From assembly GCA_949987705.1 (NCBI GenBank), contig CATLJY010000254.1, forward strand, positions 78,861 to 142,860: DNA of 64,000 bases, written 5' to 3'. The notes below the pieces were generated by a model. It had not been told where the DNA came from and ran no database searches. It was given only the letters and a program-made list of their open reading frames with translations. The DNA is from Thereva unica. Its lineage: Eukaryota; Arthropoda; Insecta; Diptera; Therevidae. A program made the translations under genes and the position numbers. Shown here in pieces: positions 20,726 through 30,963 of the stretch (position 1 is the first letter of the stretch; every line of letters starts with the position of its first letter).

Positions 20726-23195
20726 CATATTTCAGTAAAAAAACTAAGTGATTAACTTTGTATCTAATCTCTATACGGCACTAATGTCGGAAAAAATAAA
20801 CGAAATTTCTGTCTATCAAAACCTGCTAAGGGTTCCTCACTTATTATACCTTTTTCTCAAAAAAAAAAAAAAAATCCAAAATGGTTACTTCACAGATAAT
20901 AATAACTACCTCTAATACGAAAGCGTCGTTTCTGGCTTAACAAAAGGAAGCTAGTTAAATTAAATACATAAAAATATATCAGAAAAAAAAGTTAACTCGT
21001 GGCCTATACATCAGCCATTTTCTGTAAATTCCTTTTCTTTGTGCTGTGCGTACATATGGTCTTACACAAATTCCTCATACATGTTATCGTTTTGTGACCA
21101 CTTATATTTACAGTTTAGATATTTAATATATATAGACATACGAATTTAATAAGGATTCTCCTGAAATTTAGTTAATATAATGGTACTATGATATGATTTA
21201 ATTCAACATACTTAACTCATAGCTTATCCACTACTAATCAAAATATAAATGTTTGCATGCAAAAAAATTTCTTAAATGCCCAAAAAAACTTATGAAATAA
21301 AAAATTAAAAAAAAAACATTTTTGGTTGCAACCTTACTACTGTTAAATATTTCCCAATTATTTTAAACTTGGTCTTTCTCTTTATGCACAACAAAACGAT
21401 TTATTCACCGATTTTCAGAACCAGTGTATCAATTCATATTTATTTTCGTTTCATGGCCAAGACTCCATTTTATTTTCTTTATAGATTCAAATTAAGATAT
21501 TCTATTTTATTTAAACCGACAAACTAAGTTAGGTTCTATCATTTAAATACTGTTAAGGTTAAACGTTAATGTACTATAACTAAGATATTTGTAACTCCCG
21601 TTTTAGCTCTCCTACTCCATTGATTAACTTAAACCGCTACTCGAGTTCAGATATAAAGAAGATAAAATTCCGCTAAATTACAGTCTTTTTCCGTTTTTTT
21701 TCTTTGTTTTCCGCTTGAGCTACATACGATTCTAACGGTTTATTATGCACGAGCTCCAACGTGTCATTACATACAAATTTTCATATTTAGCAAATGATCG
21801 ACAGAACAATTTCCATAATAACTTTCATTAAAATAATTTACGGGAGATGCGATTATTAGGACAGCGTTTCTGTCCACATCTTCGACCTAACCTCACTTGT
21901 AAGTGGAACTAAATAGCACTTAATATATTTCACCTTGATCATCCAGCGTTCAACTCGACTTATGATACTGCACCTAATACTGCATACTCCTCTTGATAAA
22001 AACAGCATCAATTTAGTTGCAGCCAATAGCACATTTTCCGCAGTTATTCGGCCTCCAGAATATGTATGCAAGCCGCCATGTGGACTCCGTGGCAAAAAAA
22101 AAATTCCTTCAATTTTTCACCTAATTTTTATCCGCAACCATCCAGGGCCCGCACAAGGCGTCCGGTTAAGGGGTCTCCAGGGGTTCACCCGGTCGCCTTT
22201 TTATATTTCCAATTTGCAAAATTACTTTCTTTTGTCACAATAAAAAAATATACTTTTGGAGCTACTTTTTAGACGATGTCCACTCGCACCTTCAACCAAA
22301 AACTGTCCTTTTCGCAGCCCACACTTTCTCATCTCCCGCCTCTCCAAAGCGGTACTCCGCTCACGCCATATATTTTTTTTCTTTGTTTTTTTTTTCTTTA
22401 TGAACAATCTCACCATGTCCTACGACATTCACTCGTACATGCACTGCTTCTCGTAAAGTCCATCGGTATGGGTGGCCAGCCGTCGTGCCGCGGGTTTTTT
22501 TTTTTGATGAGCTAGGAATTAACCTTTACCGTCGAGAAAAGTGCTGGTAGCTCGTCGACAATAAAGACCAGAATTTTTCCTGCATAATTTCTTAAAGGGG
22601 ATTCGTTATTTTTGTCTTAGTGGCTGCGGTCAAGGCTACGGATGAGAAATCGGTGACAAATACACAATCTACTTAGTCGGAAATATAGGATTATCCCAGA
22701 AGGTTCGCAAAGATAAATGTATGAGAAAAAAAAAGTTGTTATTTGGTGTATTATATGAAAGAATTCCGGTTGGATAAGATTCTAGTTTGGGGACCGAGGT
22801 TTCCGGTGGGGCTCCCCGTTCTTGTGCGAAGTGATACCAGTCTACCAGAGCGTCCGTTACAACGCGCGTCGTTTCGTAGCCGTCAGGAGAGAAGGGGCGC
22901 GAAAAAGATAAACGGAGCTCATTCTTTGCTTTCCGCTTACGTCTATAGAACGGCTGAAGTTTTTACCTATAGCTGAGGGATTTTGAATTTATTTTAACAT
23001 GAAATTGGAATTTATTTTAACATGAATGTGGTCCTAAGTCCACAAAACTGGAACTTAACACTTAGTTACTTTAAAATGAGGGTAAGCCGAGTAGTTTGGT
23101 ATTGTACCAGTTGGTGTGACAGATTTTTTTTCATAGCGGTAATTGCCTAGATTTGGTGGGGACTAGTTAGATCCTTTTTTAGAATTCAGTGGCCT
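20726..23195. other. no gene seen (2.5 kb, AT-rich then mixed)
   Basis: Open frames here are short, overlap on opposite strands and lack recognisable motifs. Poly-T/poly-A runs occur at 20856-20874, 21308-21318 and 22373-22398. The part at 22030-22560 is more GC-rich and may be old repeat sequence. A direct repeat of TTTATTTTAACATGAA is at 22989-23023. Confidence 0.5.
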
Positions 23196-23197
23196 TT

Positions 23198-23268
23198 ATG
23201 AGGCACGTGTGGCTCGACCCACCCCTGAAATTAAGAGTCTCATGCTTTTCCGACTGAGCTAGTGGAGC
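23198..23268 (-). tRNA. tRNA-Lys(CTT)-like sequence, probably pseudogene or SINE head
   Basis: On the minus strand TAGCTCAGTCGG (A box/D arm), TGAGACTCTTAATTTCA (anticodon arm with loop CTCTTAA, anticodon CTT) and GGGTCGAGCC (B box/T loop) occur in the order and spacing of an animal tRNA-Lys. The anticodon stem has one weak pair, the D-loop reads GGAAAAGC, and the acceptor strands (GCTCCAC and the bases near 23200) do not pair well. A functional gene is therefore doubtful. Confidence 0.5.
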
Positions 23269-23651
23269 AGGTGGAGCAGATACCAATCGGCGTAGAGTCA
23301 TATGAATGCCTGAATTGACGACGTACGCCTCGGAGGCGTCATTGCTGGAGAAATGAAGGGAAGCTAACACTGTGGTAGCCGCAGGGAGAAATCTATGGAA
23401 ACGGATCAGAGTGTGCTCGGATCCGGATAGAGCTCACCATGATGTGATCTAAACGATCTGAGGAAGAATTTTTGGGAAATTTCTGCGGTACCGTTGCTGG
23501 TGGCTTATAGTGTGTTATAGCCTGGAAACTTGGTCACTGTCTACTAAGTTGAGCAAGAAGGTGTACCATCCGCTAGGGAAGCTACCTAAGCGGACCTCGT
23601 CGGGTACCCTATTATTAACCGGTGGAAATTAGTAATACCGGTTTTTTTTTC

Positions 23652-24579
23652 TTAGCCATGCCATACAGTCGACAAAGGTGCACGTTTCGGGTCGATCATT
23701 TCAGGTGGGAGGAACGCTTTATTCTTGCGGACAGTGCCCACATACCCCAAGCGCTGATGCATAAAATGTATTGCCAAATCATACGTCGAGAAAAAATTGT
23801 CCGCGTAAATGGTACGGCCGGTGTTTACGTATCTGCCAACGAGATTTAATACCACTTTTTGACCTTGATTGGTTTCACGGAGAGCACCTAGCAGTTTTCC
23901 CGTATATATGATTCCCTTCAATGGGTAATGGGTGATTGAGTCACACAGCCACCACACCTTGATGCCATACTTCGCAGGCTTACTCGGTATATACTGAGTG
24001 AACCGAGTCCGTCCACGATATGGAAATAGTTGCTCATCAACGGTGAGATTAGCATGCGGAATGTAGGCTCTTTCCAAGTTAGACATCAACATTAGCCAAA
24101 CATCATCGATTGCTGCCGATTTGCTGGCAAGAAGGCGTTCTTCACGAGTGTTGCCGTTATCGAAGCGGATGAACCTTGTTATTTCTCGAAATCGCTCGAG
24201 CGACATGGTAGCTTTGTAGATGTCAAAGTTGTATTTAGCCCACAATTCTTTTGTTGGCTGCGAATTGGCATTGAAAGCACCAGCAAATGCCATGCAGAAC
24301 AGCTGCAGCTTCCACCGTTTCATTATACAAATCTCCGGTATCGCTGCTGTCTTCGCTATCACCTACCTCCAATTCAATTTCATTTTCGACGTCGGAAGCT
24401 ACATCATTCGGTACATAGTCGTCGTCGTCCACATCATCTTCATCACTCTCATTGCCCAAGAACTGTGCGATTTTCTCATCGAGAGCCAGTCGTTGGGCCT
24501 CAGTGACATTTCCACGATTTCTGCGCTCCAATAAATACTTCAATGCCTCAATCTCATTAGCATCGCGATTAGGTACCAT
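23652..24579 (-). pseudogene. piggyBac transposase, N-terminal and part of catalytic domain
   Basis: The start is taken at the Met at 24579, followed by an acidic stretch (NESDEDDVDDDDYVPND). A frame change near 24310-24360 separates this from the catalytic part, which has ERFREITRFIRFDN, the first catalytic Asp in NLTVDEQLFPYRGR, WWLCDS and the second Asp in IYADNFFS. It ends at a stop at 23652 soon after FLPPEM, so the third catalytic Asp and the C-terminal cysteine-rich domain are missing. The protein cuts and pastes at TTAA in intact relatives; this copy cannot. Confidence 0.85.
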
Positions 24580-24805
24580 TTTCTTCACAAAACACAAAAA
24601 ACAAAACACTCAAATTGATTTATTATTTGAAAGTTATAAAAACACATATATTTATCAATTACCAAGTATAGACACCACCACGTCAGTACACAAAAATTTA
24701 TTACGAGCAATAATTATACAATCCTAATTATTGGTGCTTTCAAAAATTCAGCCTACTGCAGCAGTCGAAGCAGTCAAACGAATTCAAATGTTCGAAGATT
24801 TGAAC

Positions 24806-25726
24806 CAGGGGTTGAAACCGAAACGAATAAAGCTTACGATTACTGTTACGGTTACACAATTTTTAATCGTTCGGGTTATGATTAGGGTTACGATTATTTA
24901 TTTTTTAATGATTACGATTAATTTTTTCTAACCGGTTACCTAACCTGTTACACTAGAGTTATCATGAGGAATACCAATCAATTTCATGTTTATAACAAAT
25001 TTAATTAAAAATCAAATTTTTTTAACATTTTTGGACACTATTAAAAATATAAATTTCAAACTAACTACTCAAACCAATGCAGTTAAACCGAAAAAGTAGT
25101 TCGCTCGAATTAAGGTAATCGCGTCAACCAGAGCACCATCTGATTTCGCGCGAAGATGGCTGACAGTAAATTTTAAGCCAGAAAACAATCGTTCGACACT
25201 GGCTTGTGTTGCCGGACACCAATTACAACCCTAGCCAATTGTTACAAGATGGGTTGATTTCTTCTGTGTTCCAATATTTCAGGACGTTGGCACTCGATGA
25301 CAAACGTTTGGTGCAAAATATTTCAGCAGCGTTTTGATATCCACCCCGTTCCTTTGGTTCACAGACCATTAACGAGATTAGACTTTTTGTGAAGTAAGTT
25401 TTCATGTAAAAATGTTGAATGTCAAATTTTACACTTCACATTTGTCACAATCTATTAAAAAGGCATTTTACTTTTCTTAATCGAGATTAGTCATTTGAAA
25501 ACTTTCAAATTTGTTTCGTCTATTATTTCCTTTTATCTCTTTTCTAGGAACTCAGGTAACCCATTCGTAGAACCGATTAATAAGGGTCACAGAGTTATCG
25601 GTTAAGGTTATTGAAACCGGTTAGGAAAAATCCAACGTTTCGATTACAGTTATGATTACCGTTACTAAAAATAATCCTGTTATTAAATGATTACGGTTAC
25701 GGTTGAGGTTACGGTTTCGACCCCTG
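24806..25726 (-). mobile_element. 921-bp hAT element with exact 8-bp target duplication
   Basis: The tips are CAGGGGTTGAAACCG (24806) and, inverted, CAGGGGTCGAAACCG (to 25726). ATTTGAAC occurs immediately outside both ends (24798-24805, 25727-25734). Both ends carry clusters of GATTACGGTTACG-like subterminal repeats. It retains only a C-terminal scrap of transposase and is an internal-deletion copy. It landed in the loop of a foldback whose arms are TTTCAAAAATTCAG (24738-24751) and its complement (25763-25776). Confidence 0.92.
25085..25405 (-). pseudogene. hAT transposase C-terminal remnant
   Basis: Minus-strand codons give ANVLKYWNTEEINP followed, in a shifted frame, by PATQASVERLFSGLKFTVS and DALVDAI-like sequence ending RANYFF. 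This is the hAT dimerisation (hATC) region, recognised by the SVERLFS signature. The catalytic domain is absent. Confidence 0.75.
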
Positions 25727-26158
25727 ATTTGAACAATTGACGGAAACGACTGCTGCGGTCGTCTGAATTTTTGAAAATGCCCATATATCTCATACACCTC
25801 ATATGAGGTCTGGCTAGACCTCATACTGTTGCATTCACGAAACAACATAAAAAGCAAAATTTATCAATGATAGAACAATTTTTTCGGATTTTTAGTTATT
25901 TCCTTGGGTTTGTCTCGTCGTGCATAACAAAGTCATGGAACCATTCCGCTCTCCGCTGTCTTACAAAAAAGTAGCACACGTTCAAAAAGTCGAAAGGTCT
26001 GGCCAGACCTCATCCTGAATCCTAGGGTTAATAGGCGCCAGAGTGGGTGCCTCATTTCAAATTTGTCGTGGTCTCCTTTTTTACTTATTTTTTAATGTCG
26101 AATATTATTTCAACCAATTTTATAATATTATTTACTAAATCTACGAAACACTATTAAT

Positions 26159-26939
26159 AACGAACAGCAAAAATTTCTATGCGACTTCATGAAAGATCAC
26201 AGCGATCTTGCGAAAGGTTTATTAAAAACTTCGCAAGGAAGAAAAACTTCAAAGGATTTATGGGGTGAAATCACTGGGAAGTTAAATGAAAAGGGGCCTC
26301 CAGTAAAACTACTGAATGAGTGGAAAAAGGTACAATTCTTATTTAAATAATTTTTTTTCTAACCTAAGTCTAATTTTAGACATGAAGTGTAAAACCAAAG
26401 GCAAATTAAGTTTTAACAAAAATAATAAAAAGAAGACCGGTGGTGGTCCATACCAGGAAAAGCTCATTACTGATATGGATGAAAGTATGCTGGGTTAGAA
26501 GCCTCTGTTAGTGGGCTCAAAAACGTAAGAACTTTTGGATGCATATTAGAACCGCGAGAAAGAAACCATGAACTCGACGGAAACATTTTTGAGGATGTAC
26601 GCGACTTAGTTTGCGACAATGCAATATCTAGCCTTTGTCCAAATTTAGATTAGAAAATCAAGAAAACGAGACTCCAGAACTTGTAAATATAAACAAGCAA
26701 AATAGATCAATTAATGAGAAAGATAAATCTACAAAAAGAAAGAAGAATCTATGGAAAGATACATAAAAGCTACTGAAGAAATTAATATAAATTTAAAAAG
26801 ACTTGTAGAAAAAACCAAAGAAAATCAGAAACTTTTAAAGCGCCAGAACGAAATTCATGAAAAAATATACAAACTAAAGAAACAAAAAATGGAAGATGAA
26901 AAAGAAAGAGGGTTCACAAAATTCGTGTTTAAAAAGTAA
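26159..26939 (+). pseudogene. Myb/SANT-like (zeste-type) DNA-binding gene, broken
   Basis: Exon 1 (26159-26329) encodes FLCDFMKDHSDLAKGLL, SKDLWGEITGKLN and LNEWKK, then a GT donor. An acceptor at 26379 leads to DMKCKTKGKLSFNKN and TGGGPYQEKL, the TGGGP motif typical of this family. The splice junction is off by one base. Further shifts occur near 26500 and 26640, before a C-terminal coiled coil (26751-26939, RYIKATEEININLKRLVEK). Such genes accompany Harbinger transposons or act as host regulators; no intact transposase partner is adjacent on this side. Confidence 0.65.
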
Positions 26940-27590
26940 TTATGAGAGAATTGAAAGAAATAGATTGGAGCTTTAAAAACGGTAGCATTTTAAAGTGCAA
27001 TTACTTTTATAAAATTTATTTATGGATTTATGTTTATTTTATTAGTCCGGGAGCCAGCGACAGTAAAAATGTGCCGATTTCATCGTCAATGAAAGTATAT
27101 CAGAGTCGTCAATTTGTTTGTCCTAATCAGAGAAACTGACCACTTACATCGCACCTCGAGACCTTTTGTTGTCAGGAGCGTTGACAACATGTAATAACCA
27201 TTAGGTAAAAAAACTCTTATCATCGCCATTAATATTTTGAGGGGTTGTCAATTGACATCAGACGATGTCGAAAAACGACCACTTACATTTGTTTGGCGGG
27301 ACAATCAATCAGTAACAAGCCCGCAAACTTGCAAAAAAATTTCAAAAATTGGCTTATTTCATCGTTGCCCAAATTTTACATGGTTACAGAGGACCATATT
27401 GCACATGTAAAAATACTGTGCTTACAATCGATTCGCGGGACAAACTTACTTTAAGTGATCCTCAAAGTCGCCGCTGCAAGAGTCCACTTTTGATTAACCT
27501 TTCGTAATTCTCTGAAGTCCGGCAGACAGAAAATCTCGCTGGCGGATAAAATATCGTGTGCACCTCGAATGTTTTACTGTTATTGTAATT
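26940..27590. other. no gene seen
   Basis: Mixed-composition sequence with no family match. CGACCACTTACAT-like strings recur at 27139 and 27280. It may include the 3' flank of the gene copy ending at 27592. Confidence 0.4.
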
Positions 27591-27591
27591 A

Positions 27592-27794
27592 CTATTGTGT
27601 ACCTGGCAAAGTTTCGCCGTCTGGAGTTTTTTCTTCACCCTCTGTCTCGAGTACAATGTCTCCGACGATGTGTGGCATCTGTTCGCCCTGAAACCATTTG
27701 AAGTCCAATTTGTCTCCATTTTTTTGCCATCCACAGTCCTCTGGCACCAAATCCGTGAGGTTTTGTGCGTAGGAGTTGCTCCACATTTTTCCGG
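27592..27794 (-). pseudogene. uncharacterised multi-copy gene, C-terminal part
   Basis: Minus-strand codons give YTGKMWSNSYAQNLTDLVPE, a CGW motif, KLDFKWFQGEQMPHIVGDIV and an acidic tail ending at 27592. This matches the C-terminus of an uncharacterised animal family whose upstream parts are at 30964-32283 and 34995-35272. The break at 27795 is the Harbinger insertion site. Confidence 0.6.
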
Positions 27795-27980
27795 TATAAG
27801 CCTGGTGTGCAGTCCGAGCGAAAATTCCGCTTGCCTTTTGGGCATTTAAAATCTCCACGAAAAATAGTCTTGGAGAAAAGTGTAGATTAAAAATTGGAGA
27901 CATTTCGGAAGTGACAGCTGCCAAAATAACCACACGAACACGATCAGAAATTTTATTTTGTTTATTATTTTTTTGCAAAT

Positions 27981-29424
27981 ATGGATATAATTAATGATGA
28001 AATAATGGATGAAATTATAATTGAAGCATCAACCACTTTGCACAATTTAATAACGAAGTCATTAAAAAAGCCGCCTTCAAGCAGGGTTATTCCATATCTG
28101 AAGGAGCGTAAACATAAGGGCAGATTTGGCTCAGATGTATTTTTAAATAAAAATAGAAAGTAAATTGTAGTTTAAAATATAATAAATTGCAGTTTTCAGA
28201 CATGAAATTAGAAACAAAAATTTTTCATGAAAATTTCCACATGAGTGTAGAGGACTTTGAAAATTTATTTCAATTGGTTGAACCATATTTGTTGCCAAAA
28301 AAACATACAAGGCCAGATGATGAAATAACAACGAAAGAAAAATTAGCCATAGTAATTGAGTATGGATTGAATCGTTATATATAACAACAATTATAAAATC
28401 AATTATATTCACTCCGCAGATATTTTGCTTCAGGATCACCGCAGAGGCACGTTGCTTCTATTTATAGGATTAGCAAGCAACATTTGGGTAAAATAATTGA
28501 CGACGTTTGCGATTCTATATGTTTAGCATTAAAATCTACCCTGCCAGTTTTAAATGAAACGTCCTATGTAGCTACGTCAAACGAATTTAATTCACGGTGG
28601 AACTTCCCCAATTGCATCGGGGCAATTGATGGCAAACATGTAGCCAACAATTCAGGAAGTTTGTTTTATAACTACAAGGTGATAATTTTATTATAAGTCG
28701 AATATAAATTTAATTAAGTGAGTGATAATATTTTCAGGGACATTACAGTATTGTCCTAATGTGTGTTGCGGATGCATGCTATAAGTTCATTTATATGGAT
28801 GTAGGTGCTTATGGCAGCGAAGGTGACGCCAACGTGTTTGGAGCATCAAACTTCGGCCAGGGTGTGCTGCAAGATAATTTACCTTTTCCGGAAGACACAA
28901 CAGTTAATGGTACAAAAATGCCATATGTTTTTGTTGCAGATGATGCTTTCCCTCTTTGCAAAAGGATAATAAAGCCGTACTCAGGGAGAAAGGGGAACAA
29001 GTTGGCGGATGAGCAACGCATTTTTAATTACAGGCTGAGCAGAGCTAGGCGTTGTGTCGAAAATGCATTCGGAATTTTATGCACGAAATGGTTATGTTTG
29101 CGAAGAACAATGTTTTGCTCGCCAGATAGAGCCCAAAAAATCATTATGGCTTGCTGTTTCCTTCATAATTATTTGCTGAAGATAAGTAAGGGGAATTATT
29201 GTCCTGCAAATTATGCAGATTATTACGATGTGGACGGGAAGCTTGTTGAAGGGGAATGGAGGAGTTTGCTAAGTGATGACACGCTACTTGCTGGTACGAT
29301 AACACCTTTTCGAGGCCGCCACACTAGTAAAGGAAAATTAATTCGAGAACAGTTGAACCAATACTTCAACTCCACAGTTGGTTCCTTGAAGTGGCAAAGA
29401 CAGGCTGTATTTATAGACCCTTAG
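27981..29424 (+). CDS. Harbinger transposase (HARBI1-like, DDE_Tnp_4)
   Basis: Exons as read are 27981-28158, about 28190-28370, 28420-28678 and 28738-29424. The last junction (28678/28738) is a clean GT-AG in phase. The catalytic triad is visible: Asp in CIGAIDGKHV (near 28625), Asp in FVADDAFPL (near 28940) and Glu in RRCVENAFGI (near 29060). The domain before it carries FHMSVEDFENLF and TTKEKLAIVIEYG. The exon 2/3 junction is one base out of phase with the nearest GT, and the exon 1/2 junction is not resolved. The copy is therefore either damaged there or uses a non-standard site. In this family the enzyme works together with the Myb-like partner encoded next door. Confidence 0.8.
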
Positions 29425-29775
29425 GGACAAGAAACATTTATAAAAAACTAGCACCTGGTATACATTTTAATTATTTGAACTGTTTATACTCATAATTTAC
29501 CTGTAAAATAAATTTACAATTTTCATATTTAATTCCTTTTTCCTAAATGAAAATTAATTCGAGAACAGTTGAACCAATACTTCAACTCTACAGTTGGTTC
29601 TTTGAAGTGACAAACACAGGCTGTATTTATAGGAGGAGAATAGTTATAGAAACACAAGTTATAGAAACACAAGTTATAGAAACATTTATTAGAAACTTTT
29701 ATACATTTCCATTATTTGAGTTTATACTCATCATTTTACTGTAAATTAAATTCACAAATTTGACATTTAATTCTT
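29333..29775 (+). repeat. tandem duplication of the transposase 3' end
   Basis: The last codons and 3' UTR (29333-29535) recur at about 29547-29775. GAAAATTAATTCGAGAACAG starts both copies, and a similar AT-rich tail closes both. The second copy is about 90% alike and carries a three-fold repeat of the 15-base unit AAGTTATAGAAACAC at 29643-29680. The duplicated codons in the second copy are not preceded by coding sequence. Confidence 0.85.
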
Positions 29776-30712
29776 CCACAGCATCATCCGGAAGCTTCTG
29801 CAACATTCTGTCGATACTCGCCAGCATGGTATAGTGTACTAAATTTATATGGCCAACGCTTTGTTGCCGCAAAGTAACTAATTTTTCAATGGAGTCAGCT
29901 AATTTTGCTGCGCTTTCTCCGGCTTTCTCTCTCCCCTTTCTGCTCACTGTACTAGCCTAGTTATGGAAAAAATGAAATATTCAGTTTTTTTTATTAAGCA
30001 AGAGAATTTCTCTACTTACATAAGAATAGTTGGAACAATCTCGAAGTCCATGTTCATTACTTTCGCCAAAACTTTGCCCACTACTTACGGTGCTGGTGGA
30101 AATTGTCCTGAAATTACAAAAAAAAATAGGAGCTGCTTTTGGTCTAGAATTTCAGTTTCTCTAATACCTTCTTTTCATTGTCGCATCTGGTAAGAATGAC
30201 AAATCCTCGGCGAATTCCCAGGATGGGGCATCATTTTCTAAAGAAGGCTCTGGTATTAATTCTTCGCAGGCGCTTCCAGATTTGCGCTGCTTGGCAACTT
30301 TTGCCCGATAGCGTCGCCCATTTCGAAGCGAGCTCCAAACAGATTTACAGTCCTCAACTGAAAAAAGCGAAACATTATATTTCTAACATGTATATTAAAA
30401 TTTTTATTAAACTCAAATAATACCTGGCTTATTCAACTTTAAAGAAATTTCCCTCCAAGCCTTAGAAATGGCATTGCAGTTAAAATGGAGCTCATTTTGA
30501 AGGTTCCAGATTACCTCGTGTTCCTTCACGGAAGCCGCTAATAGTTTCTTTTCACTACTTGTAAACAAGGCCTTCTTTTTCTTACATGATTTTTTTTCAT
30601 GAATGCTGACTGTGTTGATAGAAATTTCTTTACAAGATTCCGATTCATTCATATCAAAAAGTTCATCCTCCATGTTTAAGAAACTCAAACTCACAAATGG
30701 CGCAAATGTCAA
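29699..30712 (-). CDS. Harbinger MADF/Myb-like accessory protein, four exons, intact
   Basis: Exons 30424-30712, 30168-30357, 30020-30107 and 29699-29956 join at GT-AG sites with consistent phases into 275 codons without a stop. A second in-frame Met at 30673 is an alternative start. The N-terminal half has a basic KKKKALFTSSEKKLLAASVK helix and a helix-turn-helix of MADF/Myb type ending SVWSSLRNGRRYRAKV. The C-terminus is a helical segment (ESAAKLADSIEKLVTLRQQS) likely for protein contact. In Harbinger elements this partner carries the transposase to the nucleus and binds DNA. It is convergent with the transposase, and both 3' ends overlap the duplicated region. Confidence 0.75.
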
Positions 30713-30963
30713 TTTCGAGGAAATGTCAAAATTTCCGTATGGAATAAATGCCCGGGCATATATTTGCTACGGAAAAAAGTCTCCACGGTTCGTGGCGCCA
30801 CCTGTGGGTGGTGGCTGGGAATTCAGTTTTTTTTCGGTCGAACTGCGTACCATCTAACGAAATCGGAGATAAAAATTTCGGTAGCAGTTTTCGCTGTCAT
30901 TTTTTTTACATAGGTTTTGTATAGGAAACGAAAATTTCGCTTGAACAGCATACTAGGCTATAA

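Larger units (their letters stand above)
23652..26027 (-). mobile_element. truncated piggyBac element with nested hAT
   Basis: The transposase lies on the minus strand. Its upstream end is precise: read on the minus strand, TTAA is followed by CCCTAGGATTCAGGATGAGG, the TTAA target plus CCCTAG-type tip of piggyBac elements (tip at 26027, TTAA at 26028-26031). Two subterminal palindromes of the form AGGTCTGGCYAGACCT lie at about 25804-25820 and 25996-26011. The opposite tip was not found, so the far end is lost near 23650. A hAT element (24806-25726) sits between tip and transposase. Confidence 0.8.
27800..30958. mobile_element. PIF/Harbinger DNA transposon, near complete (3159 bp)
   Basis: The tips match as inverted repeats over about 30 bases: GCCTGGTGTGCAGTCCGAGC at 27800 and GCCTAGTATGCTGTTCAAGC read inward from 30958. 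TATAA stands on both outer sides (27795-27799, 30959-30963). Two convergent genes lie inside: a DDE transposase on plus and a MADF/Myb-like partner on minus, the usual two-gene Harbinger layout. The usual Harbinger duplication is 3 bp, so part of TATAA may be chance. It interrupts a minus-strand gene whose two halves abut the TATAA. Confidence 0.85.

Noticed and set aside
22030..22560. Several overlapping open frames on both strands
   Set aside because: They lack recognisable motifs, start in homopolymer-rich sequence and have no splice or promoter context.
24830..24935. GGTTACGATTA-type repeats resembling telomere repeats
   Set aside because: They are irregular, occur inverted at both ends of a hAT copy with an exact 8-bp target duplication, and are its subterminal repeats.
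27837..30756. GGGCATTT (27840) and its inverse (30753) as Harbinger tips
   Set aside because: No target duplication fits, and a longer inverted match with flanking TATAA lies outside them at 27800 and 30958.
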